A DNA stretch of 55,000 bases from Prorocentrum cordatum. Lineage: Eukaryota > Sar > Dinophyceae > Prorocentrales > Prorocentraceae. Positions 9,975 through 19,558 of the stretch are shown here, one piece after another. A program made the position numbers and the translations under genes. Location: the NCBI GenBank assembly GCA_963575745.1, contig CAUYUJ010002047.1, positions 370,412 through 425,411 on the forward strand, given 5' to 3'. How positions within the stretch are numbered: position 1 is the first letter of the stretch; every line of letters starts with the position of its first letter. The notes under the pieces are model-generated. The model saw only the letters and a list, made by a program, of their open reading frames with translations. It made no database searches and had not been told where the DNA came from.

Positions 9975-10132
9975 ACTCAGGTTGGGCATGCCCCCCTACA
10001 CGGGGATTTTGGACGAAAAATGAAAAATACCCTGAAACACACACATATATTTCAAACATGCGCAAAAAATGGTCACGGGATATTTTTTCTGACTATTTTT
10101 AAATTCCTCCTGTAGAGGCACAGGCTCGCCTT
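9975..10132. mobile_element. Family A short inverted-repeat element, copy 3
   Basis: Left CAGGTTGGGCATGCCCCCCTA is inverse to the right AATTCCTCCTGTAGAGGCAC. The interior is AT-rich with TTTCTGACTATTTTTAAATT, shared with copies 5-7. Adjoins the family C element. Confidence 0.65.
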
Positions 10133-10237
10133 ACGCCGAGACCTCCGTCCTACTGTCTTTGCCACGCGATCGTGTGCGGCGAGGCGCAGTTTGGGCCTCC
10201 GTTTTCGGCCCCCACCTCCGGCAGCACGGTTTCCCCT

Positions 10238-10400
10238 GGGGCCGTAGGCGAGCCAAGGAGGAGGAGGCGGAGGAGGAGGGGGAGGAGGAGAGATGAGGAG
10301 GGAGGAGGAGGAGGAGGAGGAGGAGGAGGAGGAGGAGGAGGAGGAGGAGGAGGGGAAGGAGGAGGAGGAGGAGGAGGAAGAGGAGGAGGGGGAGGGTGGG
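10238..10400. repeat. GGA tract with GGGGCCGTAGGCGA flank (family N)
   Basis: GGA triplet tract preceded by GGGGCCGTAGGCGAGCC, the same left flank as the tract at 48195. Forms the left outer arm of the 10.2-12.4 kb palindromic region. Followed by GTGACATTTAAGAGTATGTG (10404-10423), whose exact complement is at 12108-12127. Confidence 0.8.
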
Positions 10401-10524
10401 GGGTGACATTTAAGAGTATGTGACCTGCGCTGTTTGCTCGCGCCGAGACGTTTGTTTTTCCGCGCGGCATCTCATGGCGTGAGCTTGCTCGCGTGCACGG
10501 TTGTGGCGCGCGCACCGCGTCGTC

Positions 10525-10526
10525 AC

Positions 10527-10590
<64 letters not shown>

Positions 10591-10735
10591 GCCATCATCA
10601 TCCCTTCTCGTCATCGCCCTCGCCCTCGTCATCATCACCATCATCATCATCGTCATCATCATCATCGTCATCATCGTCATCATAATCCTAATCGTCATCA
10701 CCGTCGTCGTCATCACCATCATCATCGTCTCTCCT
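10525..10735. repeat. CAT/ATC trinucleotide tract
   Basis: Long CAT run with CGT interruptions, ending in a short CTC tract near 10735-10765. Mirrored by the GAT tract at 11947-12088. Confidence 0.95.
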
Positions 10736-10863
10736 CCTCCTCCTCCTCCTCCTCCTCCTCCCCCTCCGCCTCTTCGCTTCCCAGGTCAGGACGGAGGGGG
10801 AGGAGAAGGGATAAGTAGTGGAGAGGAGGGGGCCGGTACAATGAGAAATGATAAGAAGCCTCC

Positions 10864-11190
10864 ACAATGAAAATCAATAAGAACACCCTACAATCAAAAA
10901 CAATAAGAAACCCATACAATCAAAAACAATAAGAAACCCATACAATCAAAAACAATAAGAAACCCATACAATCAGAAACAATCAGAAACCTGTAAAATAT
11001 AAGAAGCCCATACGATCAAAAACAATAACAAATACATACAACCAAAAACAATAAGAAATCCGTACAATCAAAAACAATAAGAAACCCATACAATCAAAAA
11101 CAATAACAAATCCATACAATCAAAAACAATAAGAAATCCGTACAATCAAAAACAATAAGACACCCGTACAATCAAAAACAATCAGAAAAC
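10864..11190. repeat. 26-bp minisatellite, left arm
   Basis: Tandem units of AATCAAAAACAATAAGAAAC plus CCATAC with minor substitutions, about twelve units. The same unit appears in reverse complement at 11460-11870, making two arms of a palindrome. Confidence 0.9.
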
Positions 11191-11459
11191 GTCTTGGGTC
11201 CACAAACCCTGTGAGGGTACCAAAAAAACAAAACAAAACAACAAAAAAAAAAAAAACTTGTGAGGGTACCCAAAGAACCAAAAAACAATGGTTTTCGTGC
11301 CTTCAGGCTGCCTGGGCGGATCTGGGCTGGAGGGGCCCGGAGGAAGCCCGAAGACGCGAAAACCATTGTTTTTTGGTTTTTGTTGGTACCCTCACATGTT
11401 TTTTTGTTTTGTTTTTGGGTTTTTTTGTTGTTGTTTTTTTGGTACCCTCACAGGGTTCG
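11191..11459. repeat. Centre of large palindrome
   Basis: Two inverted arms, each carrying CAGAAAACGTCTTGGGTCCA, TGTGAGGGTACC, A- or T-rich runs and AACAATGGTTTTCG, surround a short non-palindromic centre near 11305-11360. The cassette GCTGGAGGGGCCCGGAGG through ACCCTCACAGGG is repeated once more at 11560-11650, so the right arm has a tandem duplication. Confidence 0.85.
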
Positions 11460-11870
11460 TGGACCCAAGACGTTTTCTGATTGTTTTTGATTGTATGGAT
11501 ATCTTTTTGTTTTTGATTGTACGGATTTCTTATTGTTTTTGATTGTATGGATTTGTTAGCTGGAGGGGCCCGGAGGAAGCCCGAAGACACGAAAACAATT
11601 GATTTTTGGTTTTTGTTGGTACCCTCACAGGGTTCGGGGACCCAAGACGTTTTCTGATTGTTTTTGAATGTATTGATTTCTCATTGTTTTTGATTGTACG
11701 GATTTCTTTTTGTTTTTGATTGTATGGATTTGTTATTGTGTTTGATCTTATGGATTTGTGATTGTTTTTGATTGTATGGGTTTCTGATTGTTTTTGGTTG
11801 TATGGATTTCTAATTGTTTGGGATTGTATGGGTTTGTTACTGTTTTGATTGTACGGATGTCTTATTGTTT
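11460..11870. repeat. 26-bp minisatellite, right (inverted) arm
   Basis: Units of GATTGTTTTTGATTGTATGG and ATTTCTTATT, the reverse complement of the left arm, interrupted by the duplicated central cassette at 11560-11650. Confidence 0.9.
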
Positions 11871-11946
11871 TGATGGCGCGGAAAAGAAAGGAAATGTGGA
11901 GGACGAATAATACGAGAAGGAACATGCGGAGGGGGATGAAAAGGAT

Positions 11947-12041
11947 TATGATGATGATGATGATAATGACGATGATGATGATGATGACGACGATGATGAT
12001 GATGGTGATGATGATGGTGAGGATGATGGTGATGATGATGG

Positions 12042-12081
<40 letters not shown>

Positions 12082-12088
12082 CATGATG
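11947..12088. repeat. GAT trinucleotide tract
   Basis: GATGAT run with GAC and GGT interruptions, the inverted counterpart of the CAT tract at 10525. Followed by the 20-bp word CACATACTCTTAAATGTCAC. Confidence 0.95.
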
Positions 12089-12129
12089 CTGAGAAAAGCG
12101 GCAGGCCACATACTCTTAAATGTCACCCT

Positions 12130-12395
12130 TACGGAGGGGGAGGAGGAGGGAGGAGGAGGAGGAGGAGGAGGAGGGAGGGAGGAGGAGGAGGAGGAGGAGG
12201 AGGAGAGGAGGAGGGGAGGAGTAGGAGGAGGGAGGAGGAGGAGGGAGGAGGAGTAGGAGGAGGAGAGGGAGGGGGAGGACGAGGAGAGGAGGAGGAGGAG
12301 GAGGAGGAGGAAGGATGATGATGATGATGAGGGGGAGGAGGAGGAAGAGGAGGGGGAGGAGGGGTCGCCAAAGCCCTTCGGAGAAACCCCCCACC
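12130..12395. repeat. GGA tract with AAGCCCTTCGGAGAAA flank (family N)
   Basis: GGA tract, a small GATGATGATGATGA block, then GGGTCGCCAAAGCCCTTCGG. The flank matches 48600-48630 and partly 3390-3410. Confidence 0.8.
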
Positions 12396-12483
12396 TCTGG
12401 CACAATGCGGACGTTCTCTCTGCCCGCGCGCCCGCCCGGGTCGAGCGGCCTCGGGGAGTGCTCGGGCTCGGCCTGGGCCAGAC

Positions 12484-12860
12484 TCAGGTCGGGTAGTATG
12501 TCCTCCTACAGGCGTAGTCCAAATCCCTTATCAATCGTCCCCAGGGTCCCGTTTTCAAGGTGCCTTTTTTGTAACTAGGGGGGTCCGGTTTATGAGGGCG
12601 CTTTCTTTGGACTGGAGCTTAGGGGGTCGAGTTCATTAAGGCGTCGCGTCGAAGAGGGGTTCGGAATAATAGGTCGCATGTGGAGGGGGGTATGGTTTCT
12701 TAGGGGGGTCGATTAATCAGGGATTCGGAAGAGATTTGGAAGAAAAAACACGATTCATCAAACAATCAAACGTAGTCACCGAAGCAACACACATCGTTAG
12801 AAGACTAACATTTTACTCCTCTCGAATCAAACCTCCTGTCGAGAGACATGCCGACTTAAG
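12484..12860. mobile_element. Family A element, copy 4, interrupted
   Basis: Left end CAGGTCGGGTAGTATGTCCT and right end CCTCCTGTCGAGAGACATGC are inverted as in other copies, but the interior holds a ~210-bp family J element (12519-12729). A nested insertion is the simplest reading. Confidence 0.6.
12519..12729. mobile_element. Family J inverted-repeat element, copy 1
   Basis: Ends CCAAATCCCTTATCAATCG and GTCGATTAATCAGGGATTCGG are imperfect inverted repeats. The interior is a series of GGGGGTCCGG words followed by TTTAATAGGGCGC-type sequence. Matches 54531-54755 along its length. Confidence 0.7.
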
Positions 12861-12944
12861 GCTTGTCCCGGGCCAGTCTGGGGCTGCGGGGGGGGGGGGG
12901 CATCAACCGACGCCACACACCTCCGAGGCGACGACAACGAGCTC

Positions 12945-13108
12945 CAGTCGGCGGCGAGCCCGGGGGCGAACTGCGAAGGGGAGGGCCTTCTCAGAAGGCT
13001 CGGATGTCCCCTGGCCTTCTGAACAGATGTCTGAGCTTCCCCCGAAGACGCACATTTGAAAAGCCCCGCCCCCTTCGGAGAAGGCCTTCTCCTTCTCACT
13101 TCCCCCCC
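12945..13108. mobile_element. Family R inverted-repeat element, copy 3
   Basis: GGCGGCGAGCCCGGGGGCGA at the left, GGGCCTTCTCAGAAGGCTCG inside, and the inverse GAGAAGGCCTTCTCCTTCTC at the right. Confidence 0.65.
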
Positions 13109-13195
13109 AGGCGAGGGGCACGAAACCATGTAAATAGTATGGGTTTCCGATACCCTCCTCGCTCAGGCGGGGCCTCTCTGGAGGGGTGGAGGGAG

Positions 13196-13285
13196 GAGGG
13201 AGGAGGAGGAGGAGGAGGAGGATAAGGAGGAGGAAGAGGAGGAGGAGGAGGAGGAGAAGGAGCAGGAGGAGGAGCAGGAGAGCCT
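13196..13285. repeat. GGA purine tract
   Basis: Short GGA triplet tract with AAG and AGCAGG interruptions. Confidence 0.85.
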
Positions 13286-13358
13286 CCGGCGAGGCGCCGC
13301 CGCTGGCAAGCATCCCGAAGCTGGAAAACCGCCCTCGACCTTCCCACCCCTTCTCCAG

Positions 13359-13506
13359 CCCTGACCTTCCAGAGAGCTATTTTTTGGCACTGGAGACCTA
13401 AAAACCTAAAAAACTAAACGAAACAGCCTAAAACCAAGACGTAGAATAGCTCTGGGATAGGTTTTTAGGTCGGGTGCTATTTTTTAGCCCTCCTGGAAGG
13501 TCAGGG
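13359..13506. mobile_element. Family E inverted-repeat element, copy 1
   Basis: 148 bp with ends CCCTGACCTTCCAG and CTGGAAGGTCAGGG, inside which GCTATTTTTT occurs in both halves. Very similar to 16881-17028, which has the same length. Confidence 0.8.
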
Positions 13507-13799
13507 AGGGTCGGGGGCTGCTCTACAGAAGTGCCCCTGGCCCAAGGCGCCCTTGGCTTTTCGCTCAATTCTGGAGCCCCTGGGGCCCTCTGGGCGTCGT
13601 GAGGGGTGCTCTGGAGGCCGCCCGGGCCACCCCCGACAGCACCCGACAAGGGCACTTCTGGCAACACCCGACAGGGGTAGGGTTCTGGTCCTGGATCCAC
13701 CTTGCACGGTCCCACGATGCCCGCGAAAGGGGCCCCGGGGGCCGACGTCGAGGAACACCGCCCGCATAGACAAGAACTCATGCCGCCGGAGATCTGGGG
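13507..13799. other. No gene seen
   Basis: GC-rich sequence with a short duplication of CACCCGACA(A/G)GGG near 13640-13675. No domain recognised. Confidence 0.4.
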
Positions 13800-13975
13800 C
13801 GACGACGACGACCACGACGACGACGACGACGACGGACGGCGACTTTCGACGACGACGGCGACGCCGACGACGGCGACTTTCGACGACGACGACTTTCGAC
13901 GACGACGGCGACTTGCGACGACGACGACGACTTGCGACGACGACGGCGACGACGACGGCGACGACGAACGGACGA
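13800..13975. repeat. GAC/CGA trinucleotide tract
   Basis: CGACGA run with CGGCGACTT interruptions. Frames encode only Thr, Arg or Asp runs. Confidence 0.9.
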
Positions 13976-14119
13976 CGACGGCCGGCCGGCGGCTCCGGCC
14001 TCGGCGACTGGAGCGGCGGCCTGCGGGGCGACGGCTCCGGCGGCCCCTCGGCGCCGGCGGCCCTGCGCTGCGAGGGCCGCTGCCGCGGCGTGCGCCTGGG
14101 GGAGGAGCGGCGCCCACGG

Positions 14120-14285
14120 GAGCAGGCAGGAGTCCCATCGGGAGCGGCCAGGAGGGGGGTGTCCAGGAGGGGGGGGGGGCGCCAAGAGGGGGGGGGCCAA
14201 GAGGGGGGTGTCCAAGACGCCAAGAGGGGGGGGGTCCAAGAGGGGGGGGGGTCCAGGAGAGGGGGGGTGTCCAGGAGGGGAGAGT
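14120..14285. repeat. G-rich tandem (CCAAGAGGGGGGG)
   Basis: Repeated GTGTCCAAGAGGGGGGG words of variable length, preceded by ATCGGGAGCGGCC. The same start and words recur at 16188-16230 just beyond the S element, so they are part of another dispersed repeat. Confidence 0.65.
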
Positions 14286-14287
14286 CT

Positions 14288-14406
14288 GGCCATCGCTCGG
14301 ACGTCCATTCCCTGTGCTTTTTTCGGTTTCGTGCGTGGTTTAAGTGATCGAGGATGCTCCTCGATAGTCCTCGCCAGAGGAAAAATGCACTCGTCCGAGC
14401 GATGCC
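14288..14406. mobile_element. Family G inverted-repeat element, copy 2
   Basis: GGCCATCGCTCGGACGTCC at the left and CGTCCGAGCGATGCC at the right, with GAGGATGCTCCTCGATAGTC inside. Confidence 0.75.
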
Positions 14407-14428
14407 AAGCAGGAGCAGACACAAGTCC

Positions 14429-14619
14429 TAAGTCGGGCGTGTCCCCCTACAGGGGGAGCTTCGACAAAAAGTTGAAGATACTCAAAAAAATACCCCCAAA
14501 AGGTGAAAAAATCCTCAAAAAATAGTCCCCAGACTATTTTTGGACAATTTTTTGTTTATTTTTGGGGTATCTTTTATTTGTCGTCGAAAATCCCCTTGTA
14601 GGGAGACAGGCCCGACTTA
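14429..14619. mobile_element. Family A element, copy 5, with 10-bp target duplication
   Basis: 191 bp beginning TAAGTCGGGCGTGTCCCCCT and ending with the inverse AGACAGGCCCGACTTA. ACACAAGTCC is present exactly on both sides (14419-14428 and 14620-14629). The interior also folds: AAAATAGTCCCCAGACTATT and a T/A-rich second arm. The 9-10 bp duplication and long inverted repeats are like Mutator-type transposons, though no transposase is present. Confidence 0.88.
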
Positions 14620-14629
14620 ACACAAGTCC

Positions 14630-15574
14630 CAGGAGGCCCCGTACATCTGCCCATCTTTTCTGGACTCTCGTCTATTCCCCTATCCACTTCCTGTGCTTTC
14701 CCAGATTCTCCCTCCTGGACATCGACGTTCATGCGTGCTTGTCTTCTCTCCTGAGAGCAGCAGTAAGACGCAACTGCTGTGAGGTCGTCGTCAGACCCAC
14801 TAGAACGGCTACCAAGTAAGGCGGGGCCAGGGCGAGGACAAATTCGGGTGAGGCTAAATCGAGACTCTCTGAGATCTGGCGGCTCTGGAGGATGTCTCGG
14901 GCGACGCGGCCTTCTCAGAGCGTTCCGGAAAGTCCTGAGAGCTGTCTGGAACGCTCTGGAACGAATCAGTCCTCGTCCTAAACCCCCTCCGGCAATGGCT
15001 ACCAAACCCGATTGGCAAGTCATTGAGGCGGATTAGGCCAAATGAAGCCTGAAGTATGCCAGACCAAGCGGCACTGAGTCGGATTGAGCGGGATGAAGCC
15101 TTGACTAGGCGGAATGAAGCCAGATTGGGCTTGTCTCCGACGAGGGATCTACCAGAGCCGATTCTGACTTGAATCCCCCATGAGTTGCATGCTAAGGAGC
15201 AGGGTGCCGTCCATCGGTCGTACCTGGTTTTAGGTGACGCTCATGGGCGGCACTGCAATGCATCCTTGTTGTCTTGTTATCAGCAACGCTCAGGAATCTG
15301 GTTTCTCGGTTTGAGGTCTGCTCCTTCAAGGACTTCCACGTCCTCGCTGTGTGCGTGCGACGGCACCCACGTTCCAGAAATTCACGCTCTGAACGTGCTC
15401 CTCTCCATTTCCGCGCGCGTCTTCTCCCCCTTCGCCTGCTGTATCCCATTCGGACCCGTTGCATCCCACGGCTGCCTCCGAACGCGCCAATGACTCCCGC
15501 CGCTGCGACCGCAAACGCAGGACGAGGCCAAGACCGGGACTCGATCGGACTGGGACACATCTGAAATCTCTGAG
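14630..15574. other. No gene seen
   Basis: Moderate-complexity sequence with short related words around 15020-15120 (GGCGGATTAGGCCAAATGAAG, GGCGGAATGAAGCC). Open frames near 15190-15650 occur on both strands and show no family signature. Confidence 0.4.
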
Positions 15575-15735
15575 CCCAGACCCCCGACGTCATGCTCTTT
15601 TCATGACGTCGACCCCCAAAGAAGTCTCGCCAAGACCGGCTTCTCATTCTGAATCGCTCTTGACGGCCACTGGGCCCAGAAAGGCCCCCCGAACGATCAA
15701 CCTTTCGTCATGATTTGTCCATGACCCGTCGGTCA
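15575..15735 (+). repeat. Family B element, copy 4 (right end diverged)
   Basis: CCCAGACCCCCGACGTCATG and the hairpin partner TCATGACGTCGACCCCC are clear. The right side keeps TCGTCATGATTTGTCCATGA but lacks GGGGGTCTGGG. Confidence 0.6.
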
Positions 15736-15764
15736 TCTGACCCGGGTCAATCCAGACCTGGGTC

Positions 15765-15905
15765 AGTCAGGCCTTGCAAAATCCTGCAAGATCCTGCGCC
15801 CAAACCCGGGTCAACGCGAAGGATCCTGCAAACTCTTGCAAGATCCTGCACGCAAACCAGGGTCCGATGCGCCCCTGGCCCTGCAGGATCCTGCAAGATC
15901 TGGCC
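15765..15905. repeat. ~60-65 bp tandem repeat
   Basis: Three diverged units containing CTTGCAAAATCCTGCAAGATC followed by GCGCCCAAACCCGGGTC. The word ATCCTGCAAGATC recurs five times. Confidence 0.6.
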
Positions 15906-15991
15906 CTCTGGCTGACCCCCGTCTGCATTGACCCCCGTCTCGAGGCTCCCGAACCCGAGGGGGCCCCGGAGTCCCGGCAGCTCTGGAGGAC

Positions 15992-16186
15992 TCGGGTCGG
16001 GCGAAAGGGGGGGATAGCAAAGGAGGGGGTTGAGAATCAGCTCACGTAGCTGATTTTCCCGGCGCCTCCCGGCTCCGGAGGCGGCCATCTATCGAGGAAT
16101 GGGCTCCTCGGTGGGGCCGAATCCAGCTGCATGCAACAGATTTCGTAACCCCCCCTTTCCCTGTCCCCCCCTTTCGCCCGGCCCGA
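15992..16186. mobile_element. Family S inverted-repeat element, copy 1
   Basis: 195 bp with ~33-bp terminal inverted repeats: TCGGGTCGGGCGAAAGGGGG, and the complement of TCGGGCCGGGCGAAAGGGGG. It has a perfect internal hairpin AATCAGCT-cacgt-AGCTGATT (16035-16055). Nearly identical to the copy at 35984-36179. No target duplication is visible here. Confidence 0.8.
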
Positions 16187-16350
16187 AGTCGGGAGCGGCC
16201 AAGAGGGGGGTGTCCAAGAGGGGGGGTGCAAATCATGACCGGCGGCATGTGCGCGGCCCAGCAGGGGGGCCAGGGACGTAATGAAATAAGAAGAGGCGCC
16301 ATGAAGTCGGAGGAAAAATCATGGCCCCCGCCATGATCTCCCCCCCCCAG

Positions 16351-16535
16351 CCCAGACCCCCGACGTAATGATTTTTTCGTTACGTCGACCCCAGGGGTCC
16401 CGACCCTTTCCCCAGGACTGGCTTTGCATCCTGAGTCGTTTTTTGACGCTCCCGAGGCCCGGTGAGGGCCCCCAGAGACCGAAAATGAAGGAAAACCTTC
16501 CGTCATGATTTTTTCATTACTCGAGGGGGTCAGGG
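16351..16535 (+). mobile_element. Family B inverted-repeat element, copy 5
   Basis: 185 bp, complete: CCCAGACCCCC, hairpin CGACGTAATGA/TCGTTACGTCG, GACCCTTTCCCCAGGACTGG and CATGATTTTTTCATTACTCG, ending GGGGGTCAGGG. Confidence 0.8.
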
Positions 16536-16769
16536 AGTCCTCACCCCCCTCTTTGCCGCCCCCGATCCTGAGATCCTGGCGACTCAATGTTTTCGAGCCG
16601 GGCGCTTTCGCCTCCTTTCGGGCCCCGCGGGGCCCTCACAGATCGGTGCGGCTCGAACACTGCCGCAGGAAGATAGGGCTCGAGGCTCCGGGAGCGGACT
16701 TTCACGATGTTGCAATTTTGTTCGCTACGTCGGATCTGAGGGCTCGCCGGGCCTCGGGGGCGCCCCGGA

Positions 16770-17095
16770 GATCCGATGTTGCACTCAGATTGCAACACCG
16801 CGAAAAACCACGACCGGAGCCCCGAAACCCCAGCTTCCTGCATCAAGTCTCGAGCCGCATCGACCTGTGAGGGTCCCTATCCCTGACCTTCCAGAGAGCT
16901 ATTTTTTAGCACTGGAGACCAAAAAACCTAAAAAACCAAACGAAACAGCCTAAAACCAAGACGTAGAATAGCTCTGGGATAGCTTTTTAGGTCGGGTGTT
17001 ATTTTTTAGCCCTCCTGGAAGGTCAGGGTAGGGGCCCCAAACTGAGCGAGAACACCGGGTGTGAAAAGATTACGATGCCAGGGTCTCGGGGGTCA
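16770..17095. repeat. Family F repeat, copy 1, interrupted by family E
   Basis: Shares CACGACCGGAGCCCCG, TTCCTGCATCA, CGAGC(C/A)GCATCGA, AACTGAGCGA, GGTGTGAAAA and CCAGGGTCTC with 33765-33915. The 16881-17028 stretch is absent from that second copy, showing where the E element entered. Confidence 0.7.
16881..17028. mobile_element. Family E inverted-repeat element, copy 2
   Basis: 148 bp, ends CCCTGACCTTCCAG and CTGGAAGGTCAGGG, differing from copy 1 at only a few positions. TA lies near both outer edges, but the exact target duplication is unclear. Its insertion into family F is supported by the uninterrupted copy at 33765-33915. Confidence 0.82.
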
Positions 17096-17279
17096 ACAAA
17101 ACGACTTAGCACGAGCAACCGGCCACAGGGAAGTGGTCTGGACCTCCGGGGGCCAGGCATCGAACCAAGCTTGGGCCGCGGGCGGGCGTCTGGGCCTGGG
17201 CCGCACCTTGCGCTCTGCCGCAGATCGCCGGATCACCAAGAGTCCCTCTAGCAGGGACCGACCGTCCCGGCATTCCTAG
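17096..17279. other. No gene seen
   Basis: GC-rich, short overlapping frames only. Confidence 0.4.
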
Positions 17280-17445
17280 GTTGGCGTCGCGCAGGGGGGG
17301 TAGGGGGAGGGGGGAAGGCTTCGTGGAAGGAGGCTGCTTCTTAGAGGGCGCGGGCCTTAAATCTATAGGTAAGGCCCGCGCCTTTTGAGAAGCAGGGGAA
17401 ACTTCTCGGAAGTCTTCCCCCCTCGCCCATACCCCCCTTCGGCGC
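17280..17445. repeat. Family R element, copy 4
   Basis: GAAGGCTTCGTGGAAGGAGG, GCTTCTTAGAGGGCGCGGGCC and the inverse GGCCCGCGCCTTTTGAGAAGC make a large hairpin about the central CTTAAATCTATAGGTAAG. Diverged from copies 2 and 3. Confidence 0.55.
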
Positions 17446-17741
17446 GTGGCCGACTAGTCCTATCACGACATGCTCTGAGAGCAGAAGATATTCTGAGAAC
17501 GCGAAGCTGGCTAGATTGTAACCGTGCTGTCCGAGCGAAGTGTTCCCAGAGCAGTTCGTGCAAGCCACAACGAGTCCTAGAACATTCATTGATGTTGATG
17601 GGCATATTGGCGAGTCAGGACGCTTCGCCTCTGCTTAGCCTCTCGACCAACTGTGTGCACAAGGCGCTCCAGCAAAGGGCCGTCGCTGCGGCATGGGGGA
17701 CGAGGGCGAGGACCACGACGAGAGGAAAGAGGCGGGGGCGA

Positions 17742-17964
17742 GAATCGGTGGCGAGAGAGGGGGGGGAGGGAGAAGAAAAAGGCCTTCTCAGAAGGCGGCG
17801 GGACTTCTCAAAAGGCCTCGCGCCTTGTTGAAAGGAAACCCTAACGCCTTCGGCCCTAGCGCCCTCGGGCCAGGCTTAGAAAGCTCCTAAGATGGCCGCG
17901 GGCTTCCGGACCCTCTGCGCAGGCCCTCTCCTTCTAGCTTCCCCCCACGGCCCGGCTCGCCGCC
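17742..17964. mobile_element. Family R element, copy 5
   Basis: Begins GGTGGCGAGAGAGGGG, includes AAAGGCCTTCTCAGAAGGCG, and ends GGCCCGGCTCGCCGCC, inverse to the start. 17446-17741 upstream shows no gene. Confidence 0.6.
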
Positions 17965-17972
17965 GAAAACTC

Positions 17973-18097
17973 GCCATCGCTTGGACGTCCATTCCCTGTG
18001 CATTTTCAGGTTTCGTGCGTGTATTACTTGGCAACGTGAACAAAAATACTCCTCGATGGCACTCGCCGATAAAAAAGCCACACCTCCGAGCGATGCC
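17973..18097. mobile_element. Family G element, copy 3
   Basis: GCCATCGCTTGGACGTCC at the left, CCTCCGAGCGATGCC at the right, and TCCTCGATGGCACTCGCC inside. Confidence 0.7.
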
Positions 18098-18223
18098 GCC
18101 GAAACGAAGGCTGGACGGCCGACGCGCGGCAGCCGCCATTCTGCCAAGGGGGCGGCGGGCGTCTCGAGAGCCCGTCCGCGGCGCGCAAAGGCCAATTGGG
18201 CAACTGGGCGACGAACGAGACTT

Positions 18224-18349
18224 GCCGTCGCTCGGACGTCCATTTCCCGTGCATGTTTCGGTCTCGTGCGTGTTTTTGTTGGCTCGATGGTCCAGGATGG
18301 TCCTCGATGGTTCTCGCCGAGAAAAATGCACACACGTCCGAGCGATGCC
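18224..18349. mobile_element. Family G element, copy 4
   Basis: GCCGTCGCTCGGACGTCC and ACGTCCGAGCGATGCC ends. GCAACTGGGCGACGAACGAG is found on both sides (about 18209-18231 and 18351-18373), so element plus flank have been tandemly duplicated rather than only flanked by a target duplication. Confidence 0.75.
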
Positions 18350-18377
18350 CAGGCAACTGGGCGACGAACGAGAAGGC

Positions 18378-18455
18378 CTCGTGCGTGTTTTTTTGCTCGA
18401 TGGTCCAGGATCGTCCTCGATGGTTCTCGCCGAGGGAAAATGCACACACACACAC
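18378..18455. repeat. Family G element, copy 5 (left end missing)
   Basis: Carries TCGTGCGTGTTTTTTTGCTC, GGTCCAGGATCGTCCTCGAT and TTCTCGCCGAGGGAAAATGC only. It is the truncated second unit of the local duplication. Confidence 0.65.
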
Positions 18456-19044
18456 AACCACGACGCGACGAGGTGAAATATGAGATTGTGAGCAACGCCT
18501 TCGGCGAAACATGTGCCGATCTAGATTGCAATTCTCTTACACACGTGCTCACCATTCCTCTGTCGCGCAGGGTCGCCCAGGGAGCATCATTCCCTGGGGG
18601 GAATCGCCCCAAACAAATTCCAGCCCGCCCGGTGATGGAGGGAAAATGAACCGCCGCGACGACGACGACGCTTACAACTACGACTGAGATTACGACTACG
18701 ATAGCGTCTATTACATCGACGGCGGTTGCGACTACAATCGCGACAGCGATCACGAGAACAATCACGATTCTAACAACGACGACAATCACGACTATAACCA
18801 AAACCACTGAATATGATTGCGCTCCTCGTGAGAAGATGCTCACAGATCCTCTCGTGAATCCTCTCGTGCGCAAGGTAGCCCACTTTAAATTTTGCCCCAA
18901 ACAGTATTAAGCCAGAGCCCCCAAAAAATGACCATACATTCCCCGCGACAGCGAAAACGACGACGACGACGATTACGATAACGACCGCGAGAGCCTCCCG
19001 GTTTTCTTATGTCTGCCTTGCCTCTAGCCGTAGCCGTGGTTGTA
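18456..19044. other. No gene seen; degenerate GAC/GAT triplets
   Basis: 18655-18800 and 18950-18985 are imperfect ACGACGAT triplet runs. The remaining sequence has no recognisable feature. Confidence 0.5.
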
Positions 19045-19066
19045 AGAGGAGCAATAATAATAGTAA

Positions 19067-19114
<48 letters not shown>

Positions 19115-19158
19115 AAGTAGAAGTAGTAGTAGTAGTAGTAGCAGTAGTAGTAGTAGTC

Positions 19159-19190
<32 letters not shown>

Positions 19191-19224
19191 CGTAGTAGTA
19201 GTAGTAGTAGTAGTAATCGTAGTC

Positions 19225-19260
<36 letters not shown>

Positions 19261-19264
19261 ATAA

Positions 19265-19300
<36 letters not shown>

Positions 19301-19372
19301 AAGAAGTAGTAGTAGTAGTAGTAGAAATAATAGTGGTAGTAGCAGAAGTCGTGGTCGTAGTATCGATGGTAA

Positions 19373-19454
<82 letters not shown>

Positions 19455-19455
19455 C

Positions 19456-19503
<48 letters not shown>

Positions 19504-19506
19504 TAG

Positions 19507-19558
<52 letters not shown>

